Source: Lamellibrachia satsuma (taxonomy: Eukaryota; Annelida; Polychaeta; Sabellida; Siboglinidae). Taken from it: 64,000 nucleotides of DNA. The notes beneath the pieces were generated by a model. It made no database searches, was not told the origin of the DNA, and saw only the letters and a list, made by a program, of their open reading frames with translations. Shown one piece after another: positions 35,070 through 45,029 of this stretch. The stretch lies in NCBI GenBank assembly GCA_033239005.1, contig BSQZ01000051.1, positions 662,501 to 726,500 of the forward strand. The letters are read 5' to 3'. The first letter of the stretch is position 1; each line of letters starts with the position of its first letter. Position numbers and translations under genes: made by a program.

Positions 35070-35639
35070 AACAATTATACAGTCCTTATTATTAGATATC
35101 ATATAGCTCATGCACTAAATTATTGCCTAACTACGCAGACGCGACATATACTGACTAAAACGGACCCGAACCGGCATTACATTACCCGCTCCCACGCAAT
35201 AGTGATCACAGCTCGAAAATACTCTAGCCACATTTATATGTGGCTAACATAGAGTCCTGAGCTTAAATGGAAGAAGAAGAAGAAGATTCCATGCAAGGTC
35301 TCAATTTGCAACTATATAATACTAAAGAAATAATTTTAAGTATTCATTAAACGGAATTACAATTTATAATCAGTTTTTATTAAAAAAAATAAAGTAATAA
35401 TCGGTGTTTTGTATGAATATTTTTATTATGTCCAGGCACAGCCCAGGCCTGGCCCGGCCCGGCCCGCTCACACTAGGCCCGGCCCAAGCCCGATGTGTTT
35501 AAATTGTTTTCAGGCCCGGTCCGGGTCCGCAGTATGTAGGCCCGGCCCGCAAGATTATGTAGAGGCCCGGCCCGCGGGCTGCAGGCCGGGCCAGGCTTGG
35601 ACCAAAAGCCCGGCCCGCGCAGGGCACTAAGATATATAC

Positions 35640-36637
35640 ATAGATATATTTTGTGGAGGCAAACCTTTTACAGCATTCTATGTCTGTTGGACACGTTTGG
35701 TTCCCTGGGTACTAGCCAATCAGCTATGTATGTGGAACCCAGTTTTTTCAGATACTGTATTTTCTTTCTTATATCATATACACAAAAGGCACCAGATTTA
35801 CATGTTCTGTTGGTTCTTGTCCACAGTTCCTTACAATGTTTATACTCTAATTAGTTGATAAACAACAGTTTGTAAATTTTATGACTGATAAATTAAGTAC
35901 CTAACAAAGTAAGTGATTGGTTGTTTGATAAAGTTTGTGTACATTAAACTAACATGGTTGAATACTTCCTATGCTGAATGATTCAAATTCAACATTTAGA
36001 GTCAGCATTCAAATTCAACATTTAGATTCAATATTCAAATTCAAGAAAGGTACAACATGAATTTAATGCATGTATATCGAGTCCGCTAGCAATTATATGT
36101 TATTGCAGATAGTATAAGTTACAAGTTGGTGTAATAATAACTATTTTGAAACAGTTGTATGTTATATGCAATACGTAACTCAGGCACAGCCAAAATAGAA
36201 TTTAGTGTTGTTTGGCACTTTATCATCCTCTGTGAGAAGTTAATGTCTTAAAAACTTCTGTTTGATATTCTCTTAATCTTATTGTTGTATAATTTTGATT
36301 GATATGTGTTTTTCATGGAAAGTGTGTAAAGGTGTTAATTTTCATTTAGTGTTGTAATTCAGTAAAGTGGCTGCTACTATACCAATAAAATTTTATTTTT
36401 GTAACGGTCTCCTTGACCCATTGAAATATGTTTCTTTTTAAAACCGCAGCTAGCAGATGCAAAGTAATGAGTTTTTTATTAATTAAAATAAATTCATTAG
36501 TGCACTTTATATATTATTAGGATATGTGAATTTATACTTAGAATTTGTTATGAACGATACTGTTGTTAAGTGCTGTGATAATATTGTTGTATAATTTTGG
36601 GTCTAATAGGCATTTCCGATTTCCTTGTATAATACAG
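35640..36637. other. Unassigned, probably intronic
   Basis: AT-rich. Contains a short tandem of attcaaattcaacatttaga near 35985-36045. No exon seen before the SEA exon. Confidence 0.4.
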
Positions 36638-36804
36638 TGTACTCTGTTATGGCAGCAAGGGCAGCATCGTGGTTGACTTCATTCTACATCTGGACAGTGT
36701 CACCAACACCGATGTGCTACAACATCTACTTGTCAACAGTGTCAACAACAATGGTGGTAAACTTGGTGACTACAGCGTGGATGCCTCCAGTATCACTTTC
36801 TCTG
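36638..36804 (+). CDS. SEA-domain exon
   Basis: Between a tacag acceptor and a gttagt donor, the frame starting at 36639 reads YGSKGSIVVDFILHLD, TDVLQHLLVNSV and GDYSVDASSITFS. GSxVVDFxLxxD, then a helix, then a second beta strand with a val-asp-SI pattern, is the SEA domain. SEA domains are found in extracellular parts of mucins and adhesion proteins and often self-cleave. This exon covers the second half of such a domain. A different frame of the same stretch is also open but has no family resemblance. It could be an upstream exon of the FnIII gene at 40.9 kb. Confidence 0.7.
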
Positions 36805-37339
36805 GTTAGTGCTCACTAGAATAATAGTTTCCAACATTATGTAATGTAATGATTACATATAATGTAGTGTTCATAGTTTGATTCATGTAATGTAGTGATT
36901 ACATATAATGTAGTGTTCATAGTTTGATTCATGTTAATGCAAAACATATATACACACAATGCAATACAATACTCATTTAAATCATGCATATAAAAAGATT
37001 ATGCGACCAGGGTAATTACAATCATATTGTACTAAATGCAGAATGTCTGGAATCGATAAAACGTTAGTTGAGAACTGGTTGGCTTTGTTTTTTACACGAG
37101 ATAAATGAGATTTTGCTTTCAGCGTCGATTCTCTGACACTTCTGTGACAGACTTATCGAACATGTTTTTCGTTGTGAAGGATGACTTATTGTTCTAGTGG
37201 GTTTGGGAGTTGATTATTAGCATTCCAGTTTAATAATAATTTTATTATGGGTGTTTTCTAACATAACTTTCTGACTTTGATGGATTTGTTATTGTGTTAT
37301 AGCAGCTTATGTCAGCTGTCTGCATTGTTTAGCGTTTCC
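36805..37339. other. Unassigned
   Basis: A short direct repeat (gtaatgtagtgattacatat) at 36840-36920 and nothing coding. Confidence 0.4.
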
Positions 37340-37347
37340 TATATAAA
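37340..37347 (+). promoter_or_regulatory. Distal TATA box of the two-exon gene
   Basis: tatataaa lies about 100 bp before the exon 1 ATG. A start near 37370 would give a short leader. Confidence 0.6.
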
Positions 37348-37429
37348 GCCGTCCTCAGACAAGGTATTTCTTTATACACTTACCGCCATTCTGCAACCGT
37401 CGTTCTGCTGCTGCCGCTGCCGTTGCCTC

Positions 37430-37437
37430 TGACGTCA
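37430..37437 (+). promoter_or_regulatory. Full palindromic CRE
   Basis: tgacgtca, the perfect CREB/ATF site, lies five bases before the ATG at 37443, within the presumed leader. Confidence 0.5.
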
Positions 37438-37442
37438 TAACC

Positions 37443-37528
37443 ATGCTGTCTAGCGTCGCTTTGTTTTCCGACTTGATGCAAGCCTACATCGAGATTGGCG
37501 TTGCGTTGAGTCTGATACTGTATCGATC
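37443..37528 (+). CDS. Exon 1 of an unrecognised two-exon gene
   Basis: ATG opens MLSSVALFSDLMQAYIEIGV and then ALSLILYR, splitting a Ser codon at a consensus gtaagt donor. It joins exon 2 (37953) in frame for a 155-residue product. The N-terminus is hydrophobic (IEIGVALSLILY), possibly a membrane anchor or amphipathic helix. A TATA box and a CRE precede it. This stretch is richer in GC and CpG than its surroundings, as expected of a real promoter and first exon. Confidence 0.62.
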
Positions 37529-37690
37529 GTAAGTACATATTGTCCGTGGCTGTTTGCTGATACGTACTCCTGTGTTTTTAAAAGGTTTTAAAAGCGTCTA
37601 CATAACACACACAGTTTAACTTTAAGAGACATCTTTTATGCGTCTGTGACCTAGTTACAATGCCTCTTGCTAAGCGGCTGGTAGTCTGAT

Positions 37691-37698
37691 TATAAATA
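37691..37698 (+). promoter_or_regulatory. Proximal TATA box, inside the intron
   Basis: tataaata followed by a CpG-rich stretch (gcgcgccgcgtcgg). A transcript from here would keep the intron end and could start at ATG 37891 (MMLLTQSFT), in frame with exon 2. Confidence 0.5.
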
Positions 37699-37952
37699 GC
37701 ACGCGCGCCGCGTCGGCCGAGCGAGGTCGCCAGGTCAGTCTTATCAGTTTTAGGCGACCTAGTTTCTACGCGCTTCTACTGCTGTCGGTGTAGTATTACA
37801 TACGCCGTGGTGGATCCAAAGTACACCGCTCACAGCAGGTCTACTCATAGTTTATTATTAACAGATGTGCATGTGCTATTTAATGTATATATGATGCTTT
37901 TAACACAGTCCTTTACCAATGGCTCAATGTGTCTTTCACTCTGGTTTTTCAG

Positions 37953-38334
37953 CTTCCATAGAAACCACTGGCCGTTCGTGATGCAGGAGTTGTGTGCTCA
38001 TACGCCACGCATAGACAACGATGACATCGTCGACGATGGTTATCAATCCGAGAGTTGGGACAACGAGTGCAATGAATACAACGTATTTCTAGACCATAGA
38101 AAATTATGGTCTGCTGTCATGCAAGAAATGAAACTGTTCAAATCACGTTCCCAGATCGAAATGGAAATGCTGTGGGGGTTTAATGATGAAGGGGAAATAG
38201 CAAAACCACGTTCCGTGATAGAAATGGAAAAGTCGTGTGGGGGGTGCAGCAATGTAGTAAAACAGCCAGTACAACGACCTACAAAACTGATCGATAGACG
38301 AAGGAAATCACTGCCGCGACTGAACTTGTATTGA
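37953..38334 (+). CDS. Exon 2 of the unrecognised two-exon gene
   Basis: After a pyrimidine-rich tract and cag, the frame reads FHRNHWPFVMQEL, then the acidic DNDDIVDDGYQSESWDNE, then LWSAVMQEMKLFKSRSQIE, GFNDEGEIAKPRSVIEME, CGGC and a basic tail RRRKSLPRLNLY with a stop at 38332. There is an internal echo: the FVMQEL and AVMQEM segments, and KSRSQIEMEM against KPRSVIEMEK. I recognise no family. The composition (short, acidic middle, basic end, TATA and CRE) would suit an inducible regulatory protein, but that is speculation. With the upstream intronic ATG at 37891 the alternative product is 147 residues. Confidence 0.62.
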
Positions 38335-38364
38335 AATGGAAAACAAGATGAACACTATGTTTCA

Positions 38365-38790
38365 ATATATGACTTTATATGCTTTAATATGGCTATTTTT
38401 AAATGAACTAATGAAAGATATTTATATGACTTTATATGCTTTAATATATGGCTATTTTTAAATGAAATAACGAATGATATTTATATGCTTTAATATGATT
38501 AAATATATGGCTATTTTTTTATATTTTTTAAATAATTAATATGATTTTATGTGTTTTAATATGATTTGATATATATATGGTTATTTTTTAAATAATGATA
38601 TTACTATATTTATATGATTTTATGTGCTTTAATATGATTTGATATATATATATGATTTGATATATATGGCTATTTTTTTTAAATAATGATATTACTATAT
38701 TTATATGATTTGATATATAACTATTTTTAAATAATTATATTACTATATTTATATGATTTTATGTGCTTTAATATGATGTATCGTTATTAA
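38365..38790. repeat. AT-rich tandem repeat in the 3' flank
   Basis: Degenerate units of tatatgactttatatgcttt and atatggctattttt, about 60 bp each. An attaaa signal follows at about 38790 and could end the two-exon gene's transcript. Confidence 0.8.
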
Positions 38791-39083
38791 ATATTAAAGT
38801 TTCTTGATGATTTCATTCAATGAGGTGTTATGTCTGTTAGCAACAGGGTAACGCGGGGCACAACGAACCAACGGTTAGGGTATCGCGGACTACATCGAAC
38901 CACGGATTATATGTCTTGGAATAAAATTACTCCTCAAGGATTGGAGTAGCGGTCACGTTATAGGATAGCGGTCACTACGTTAGGGTAGCGGTCACTACTG
39001 AGGTCAAGGGTCACCACACATGAGATCAACAGGTCGGGATCATGTCAACATGTTGGGGTTATGACCGTTAGGGTTATCTCCAG

Positions 39084-39098
39084 TCGCTAGGGGGCGCT
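39084..39098 (+). promoter_or_regulatory. CTCF-like site 1
   Basis: tcgctagggggcgct closely matches the core of the bilaterian CTCF consensus (CCANYAGGGGGCGC type). Confidence 0.55.
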
Positions 39099-39115
39099 CG
39101 TGGTGGATGTAGGTT

Positions 39116-39131
39116 ACCGCTAGGGGGCGCT
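39116..39131 (+). promoter_or_regulatory. CTCF-like site 2
   Basis: accgctagggggcgct repeats the motif in the same orientation about 32 bp further on. Confidence 0.55.
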
Positions 39132-39153
39132 GGGGCTACCCAGAAGCCTCTAT

Positions 39154-39163
39154 ACCGGAAGTG
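39154..39163 (+). promoter_or_regulatory. ETS-family site
   Basis: accggaagtg is a perfect GABPA/ETS core. It sits about 25 bp after the second CTCF-like site, so this may be a TATA-less promoter, perhaps for plus-strand exons downstream. Confidence 0.45.
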
Positions 39164-39169
39164 AATGGG

Positions 39170-40855
39170 TTGCTCTTTACTGTGCGGCTCTTTTGATCGG
39201 TCATTCCTGCACGTATACTACTTATGTAATACAAGGTTTTTTTCAATTTGGAAATGAACGAAGTTTGGATGCACGACCATTTCCAATGTTCATGTCAACA
39301 AGGTACTATTGGTAACCTTTGCTATTTGTTGCTGTGCGATAATTCGTAATATTTTCATTAATTTGTTACACACTAATAAACAGTCATGAACATGGGCATT
39401 ATTGGCCTATTTGGGAGAAAAAGGTGATTAGGCAAAACAGCAATTTTTTATTGCTACATAAACTCCTGAAGTTTTAAGGTACAATTACATATATAAGTTC
39501 CTGGTGTGTCCACAGTGGTCTTTGATACGTAGTGACTCGGCCACAGGCTTAGCATAATAAGTGATCCCTGCTTTGGGGTTCATGGTCCCTGCTATAACCA
39601 CACTAAACAAAAACCCTGTAAAGTGGTTTTGAATTTTCTTGCGAAAGTATGTATTTGCAGATGTTTGCTATAACTTGCGTTTAGAGGGCTAAAGTCACAT
39701 TAGATAAATATTATTTAGAGCGCTGAAGTCATATTAGATAAATATTACATGTATGTACGAAACTGTTTAAAAGTGCATGTGCAGGGTTTGGGCTAGTGCA
39801 AACAAAGACAGATAGTCAGTAGGAAATCTAGGTGTGTGTTATGTATGTGATCCTGGGCCAACTCAGGAACTCTGGGTATATGAAAACACGGGTGGAAATG
39901 AAGCACCCGCAGAAGGGCCTGTTTGTTAGTACAAGATGTGATAAACACAGGGTAGGATTTCTTTGAAATTCTAAGCTAAGGGTATATTTAAGTGTATTTA
40001 GTTTATATTTATAACTAATACACAGTATATTTAAATTTGAATACATGCACTATTTTTAGTTGTGTTGGGGATGATTTGGGTTTCACGTGTTTTAACAACT
40101 ATTGTTTACATTCGTCATCTTGATTTATGTTCGTTGTTAAGCAAAGTAAACGCAGCTGATTGAGTAAATTTGGTTTAGGATCGTGTGATCTCTAACGTTA
40201 TAACACGATTATATTCTGATTTTGATACTATTGCATATCTGTAAGTTTAGCTTGTAAAGAGCCTTCTATCTCGGCACGTTGGACTATCCCGATCCCATTT
40301 AATTGTATGACTTTGTTATATATGCTTATTTCATTTGTAATTTGCATAGTTGGCTAATTCCTTGTTAAATTGTTACTTTGGATTCTGCCAGGTACATTTT
40401 GTGAAGTGTAACACAAGTGAATAATGGATAAACACAAAGCATTGTCAGAAATCAAGAAGGAGTTTTATTCATTAATAAGCATGCTAATCTAATTCATACA
40501 ATCATTATAAAATTTTTATTAAGCTGTTAAATCCTGCATCCATATATGTGTGCGTGCGTGTGTGTGCGCGCTTGTGCCTGTGTGGGCATGCCTGTGTGTG
40601 CGTGCGTGCGTGCGTGTGTGCGTGCGTGCGTGCGTGCGTGTGTGTTATGAGAATGATGAGCTTTTGCACAGTGATCAAATATGGCTTAATACTTCCAAAA
40701 AGAAATAAATTTGGCATCAGCAGGTAAGCCTGTTGGTAAAGAGACAACAATTAATTTTCTTTTGCTTGGATGTGGAGTTAACTGTGAAGTAACCATGGTA
40801 ATGTTGCATGCATTGTGCATCATGGGATCCATGGCAACCTGAACTGTTCTTACAG
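39170..40855. other. Non-coding stretch with a Z-DNA-prone repeat
   Basis: No exon recognised. 40543-40643 is a (gtgc/gtgt)n tract. A short duplicated agagcgctgaagtcatatta-type unit lies at about 39680-39750. Confidence 0.5.
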
Positions 40856-40983
40856 CTCCTCTCGATCAGCCGGGCAACTTCTGGATGGACGAGAACACAT
40901 TGAACGCAACCAGCGCCAAGTTCATGTGGGACCCAGTGGATACGTCGCCTAATCGCATCCAGGGTTTCTTCCGCGGATATCAG
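40856..40983 (+). CDS. L1-family FnIII exon a
   Basis: Acceptor ttacag, phase 1 in, phase 0 out. Reads PLDQPGNFWMDENTLNATSA then KFMWDPVDTS and IQGFFRGYQ. PGNxxxxxxNxTxAxxxWDPV...IxGxxxGYxI is the start of the FnIII domain in neuroglian/NrCAM-type proteins that is followed by a WR(S) segment. The next exon completes it (IQFWRSDDPEN). Confidence 0.88.
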
Positions 40984-41931
40984 GTAGGGTTCTGTTTAAC
41001 ATGATCTGTGTAGGAGATGTTTCTGTAATTAACTGGTGATGTCACGTCGTTCTCCTACAGAGGTCAGACCACAGTTAGGTTACCAGAAGTGTTACAGAAT
41101 GTAGTGCTTGAAATATGCAGTTTAGCAGATTTCAGTGATTTTATTTGCCAAGGAGTCAATATTTAGACAGGAATGTTGGACCGTTTGCAGTTTTTGACCT
41201 TTGGCAGTTAAATGTTGTAGTAGGAACTGGATTTGAAGATGCATAGGTATTTTGGTAGTGACATTCCCGAAACACTGCCAGGGGCTTTAATATTTGGTGA
41301 AAACTGCCAATTTTGAGGGTAAGCATGTTTGCGACACGATCAAAAAGGCTGGAGATATTGGATTTTGACGAAACTTGTCCAACATATGAACGACATGATG
41401 GATGTGACGAAGTTTCAGAATATGTAATTGTTCCCTTTTTGTTGTAATGAGGCCAACAATGTGGAAAATAGACCTATATTCATTGTCATCATTTGTATAG
41501 TATAGTAGTGGATTCTGAGATGATATATGCAATGACATTGGCCTGAGAAAGTGAAGGGGATTCCAAAGCATGATATAGATTGACATCTTCATGGTCTTAC
41601 ATAGCTATTTTTGCTACAAAACTATAAGATAAACAAACTTAGCCATAACAAATATATAAAAATAAAGCTGTTCAGCATTCTGCTACCAGGGAAAACAGAT
41701 TTGCTACCTGTTTTCAGTCATGGTTACAACAGTTAATTTTGATCAGATTTCTGAAGATTGCTTTAATGATGAAACGTTTTATAGTGAGACATTTGGACAA
41801 AAGACAATAATTACAGGTTATCAAAGGATATTTACTGACCAATATAAAATGATATAGTCATATAAATTTTCCCATTTAACTTATTTTTATTTCTTGACTG
41901 TTGAAACAACCCCTCTGCCTGTCTGTTTCAG

Positions 41932-42172
41932 ATCCAGTTCTGGAGATCAGATGACCCAGAAAACATCTGCTCGCACGACGTCATCCTTGAGAACTATGAT
42001 CCGTGTCCAGAGTATTATGATCCGGATCGTGTAAGGTGGGACGTGTCCCAGGAATCGACCCATGTGATGAACCTGTGGCCTTTCTCTCAGATCACGGCCG
42101 GGGTTCTCGTCCTGAATGGGGCGAAGAGGGGTGACCTGGGGGATACGATTGAGTTCACAACCCCAGAAGGAG
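41932..42172 (+). CDS. L1-family FnIII exon b
   Basis: Phase 0 in, phase 1 out (gtcagt). Begins IQFWRSDDPENICSHDVI, has a negatively charged loop rich in Tyr/Pro/Asp (YDPCPEYYDPDRVRW), then THVMNLWPFSQITAGVLVLN and GDTIEFTTPEG, the end of the domain. The loop between the C' and E strands is longer than usual. The start of the following linker matches L1-type FnIII boundaries (TPEGVPGPV). Confidence 0.88.
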
Positions 42173-42758
42173 GTCAGTGTTATTTTTAGCTGATTCAGCA
42201 GATAAATGACTTGAAAAATAAAAAATTATCAGCTGTTTGTGGAGCCACAACAAGACATGATTACGATGATCAATTTATAAATGAACAAAAACATGGTTTT
42301 AAAACATTGAGAACATATAGAGAAAATTTATGAAATAAATTCTGGATGATCGATTATGACCCATTGAAAAATATGTAATTATCTGGTCGAAAATAAACAT
42401 TATTAACTGCATTGTGGAGGCATAAAATATGATTGTGATTTTTTGATATATGACAAAGTTATCCGGTAAACTACATAACCCTAAACATGGTTGTAATCCA
42501 TTGAGAATCTGCCGAATTATGTACAGTGGAACTCACTGTTAAGGTCACCCTTGGGACTGCGCAAAGTGACTTGAATTGCGAGGTGATTGTATTAGTGGGA
42601 CTAAATGTCCTATAATTTTGGACTATTTCACTGTATATTGTTGAGCTGCAAAATAAGATTTATTATCCCTTCAGGAAAGACAAAGTTGTCAACAATAAGA
42701 AGTAATCTCATTGGCTGACTGCACCATGTAACAGTCACATGACCATTGTATTTTTCAG

Positions 42759-42881
42759 TTCCGGGCCCTGTTCCATCATTCAAGGTGACGCAGAAGGATT
42801 CACACCACTTCAGGGTCAAATGGCACCCTCCCTATGAGCATAAATGCATCATTGTCGGCTATGTTGTTGGCTACAGGAGAG
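42759..42881 (+). CDS. L1-family FnIII exon c
   Basis: Phase 1 both sides. Reads VPGPVPSFKVTQKDSHHFRV then KWHPPYEHKCIIVGYVVGYR. This is the first half of the next FnIII domain (VPxxVxxxxVxxxxxxxxxVxWxPP, GYVVGYR). Confidence 0.88.
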
Positions 42882-43276
42882 GTATGTAGTCCTGTCATTA
42901 TGGCATACCGTATTGTGCCAAATAGAAGCACAGTGCATGAATGCACGAGAAGTGCATTTATTTTAATACTTGAAGACTTGCTAGAACCCATGTAACACCA
43001 TATTAAATATACTTCTTGGTAGTAAAGTAACTTTAAAATACGAAAGTGTGAAAATATGAAAAACAGATACCCTATTTTATTTGTGCAATCAATAAAAATT
43101 AATGAATTAAATATAAAAAACAAGTACATTAATAATAGCACAGTTAATATCACCATATTTGTGGACTGTAATGAACAGATACATCAGAATACATCAGGTG
43201 ATTGTAATCTATGTATCTTTTAATTGGTTTTTTTTTACACTAAATTTTACCTTTCTTCTTTGTGATGTTTCAACAG

Positions 43277-43353
43277 CTTTTAACTGCTTTCATCTGACTG
43301 ACAAAGAAAAAAGGCAGTCTTCTTCATCGAGGAGAGCACCCTGGAGGCCACAG
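43277..43353 (+). CDS. L1-family FnIII exon d (frame break)
   Basis: Acceptor caacag, donor gtatgt. Starts FNCFHLTDKEK in phase 1. In the six-A run at about 43306-43311 one more A gives KKAVFFIEESTLEAT and a phase 1 exit, which fits FnIII strands. As written the frame would be RQSSSSRRAPW. I take the missing A to be a sequencing error or a fresh mutation. The exit phase matches the exon at 24670 on the minus strand. Confidence 0.65.
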
Positions 43354-43726
43354 GTATGTAATATTTATTTGATATAGCGCCATATCCTATACAATTCACA
43401 GCGCCTTACAGAAAATATATTTTAAATAATACGTTGTGGTAAAACTATGCTTGTAATATCATAGATAAAATTATATTTATTTTTTTTATAATAATTAAGA
43501 TGAGCATGGAAATGTAATCAATGGTCATGAGAAAGATTTTTACTGTAGATGCATGGTGTACATAATATTATATAATAGGTTAAAAACAGATAAATGTAAA
43601 CATTGATGAGTTAGGCTTAATGTATAGATAAACAGATAAATAAACTAAGATAAATGTAAGCACAGAAGACGCTATTTAACAGCTTCACTTCAGGCTGGAA
43701 CAACTGGTTCCATTAAATCAATGTAT

Positions 43727-44465
43727 GTACATGCAGGTTACAAATAGCCTTAAGTCAATGTATGTAGAGGTGGGCTACAAATAGCCTTAAGTCAAAATTG
43801 TTACCATTGGGAAAACGTTATTCAGAAATCCAGTAAGTGTTTGGAAAGAAAACAGATGTGTATAGTTACTATCCTAATTAAAGCTGCCTCTACAATTCAT
43901 TCAGTCTGTTTCATAAAACTAAGAGTGTGCACTTTTGTTAGATCATCGAAAGATCAGTAAATTGCAAAAGTATGAATTACAGTAAGTCAGTGTATATAGA
44001 GGCGGGCTACAAATAGCCTTAAATCAATGTATGTACACACGGGCTACAAATAGCCTTAAGTCAATGCATGTAGAGGTGGGCTACAAACAGCCTTATGTCA
44101 ATGTATGTAGAGGCGGGTTACATATAGCCTTATGTCAATGTATATAGAGGTGGGCTACAAATAGCCTTAAATCAATGTATGTACACGCGGGTTACAAATA
44201 GCCTTAAGTCAATGTATGTTGAGGTGAGTTACAAATAGCCTTATGTCAATGTATGTAGAGACGGGCTACAAATAGCCTTAAATCAATGTATGTACACGTG
44301 GGCTACAAATAGCCTTAAGTCAATGTATGTAGAGGTGAGCTACAGACGGCCTTATGTCAATGTATGTAGAGGTGGGCTACAGACAGCCTTATGCCAATGT
44401 ATGTAGAGGTGGGCTACAGAAAGCCTTATGTCAATATATGTAGAGGTGGGCTACAGACAACGAAA
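43727..44465 (+). repeat. 37-bp minisatellite, long array
   Basis: Units of gggctacaaatagccttaag / tcaatgtatgtagaggt, mainly 43980-44465 with 1.5 units at 43727-43795. Each contains ggcta-caaa-tagcc, a short hairpin. It is the same family as 25.20-25.29 kb, in the opposite orientation. Confidence 0.95.
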
Positions 44466-44532
44466 ACGAGATGAACGAAAAATCAAAAGGCAGCTTTATG
44501 TGCTGATGAAATAATTGTAAATGTGATCTTAC

Positions 44533-44685
44533 CAACAGTTGTTGTTGTTGTTTGGTTGTTACCACAGCAACAAGACTTGACCTGAGGCAAAAGATGCCCC
44601 ATGAGGTCAAGGATGACAGTTAGCGACTCCGTCTGCCTACCCGGGGTGACACCTGGTGTTGTGGTCAGAGTCGGAATTGCTGGAC
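44533..44685 (-). CDS. CC-helix exon 5 of the Ly6/CC-helix gene
   Basis: Phase 1 to phase 1. Reads GPAIPTLTTTPGVTPGRQ, then LTVILDLMGHLLPQVKSCCC, then GNNQTTTTTV. It shares the helix-plus-CCC module with exon 2. Thr/Pro linkers on both sides look like O-glycosylated stalk. The acceptor (tctag) joins exon 4 in phase to give NPVDG-PAIP. No later exon was found on the minus strand before the minisatellite at 44.47 kb. Confidence 0.7.
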
Positions 44686-44774
44686 CTAGAATGACAAACA
44701 CGTCACGAAGTGGGCTGATACCATGATGACAGGAGACTTCTACAGATGACAAAATTATTGAGAAACATCAAATG

Positions 44775-45025
44775 ACACTCTCACATCAACATTAGGTGTT
44801 CACAAATGATTGTTCGGTGATGACAGTCACATCAACATCAGCTGATGACACTGTTACATGAATGTCACTTGATGACACTGTTAGATCAACAATAGCTGAT
44901 GACATTGTCACATGACTGTTGGGTGATGACATTGTCATGTGAATGTCGGATGAAGAAATTGTCAAATGAATGTGGGGTGATGACATTGTCACATGAATGT
45001 CGAGTGATATATTGTCTCATGAATG
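44775..45025. repeat. 30-bp minisatellite
   Basis: Degenerate units of gatgacattgtcacatgaat with variants at ten-codon spacing. The open minus frame across it is an artefact of the period. Confidence 0.85.
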
Positions 45026-45029
45026 TCAA

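Larger units (their letters stand above)
31862..35290 (+). mobile_element. LINE-B, intact-looking APE-type non-LTR retrotransposon
   Basis: 5' monomers, one long open frame, and a 3' UTR ending in a (gaa)n tail at about 35262-35287. It is inserted within the GGCCCG-bordered region. The 5' limit is uncertain. It differs clearly from LINE-A (GDTN instead of GDFN, different tail). Confidence 0.85.
27692..35633. mobile_element. GGCCCG-bordered composite region
   Basis: The left end (27692-27880) and right end (about 35440-35633) are GC-rich inverted sequences built from ggcccggccc. Their outermost bases are inverted matches: ttagtgcccgc on the left, and the complement of cagggcactaa on the right. 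Between them lie the MULE and LINE-B. The simplest reading is one DNA element (possibly hAT-like) split by two later insertions. A target duplication is not clear, though agatata occurs near both outer edges. Confidence 0.5.

Noticed and set aside
37807..37890. Extension of the two-exon gene's second frame to a GTG at 37807
   Set aside because: Animal initiation needs ATG in nearly all cases. The in-frame ATG at 37891 or splicing from exon 1 is preferred.
38870..39080. Telomere-like gttagggta motifs
   Set aside because: Isolated occurrences in a degenerate ggtcacta-type repeat, not a TTAGGG array.
42800..43156. 118-residue hydrophobic minus-strand frame
   Set aside because: Lies antisense to FnIII exon c and its AT-rich intron. 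No borders or family support.
44792..44992. 66-residue frame with repeated MSS/HVT
   Set aside because: Direct product of the 30-bp minisatellite.
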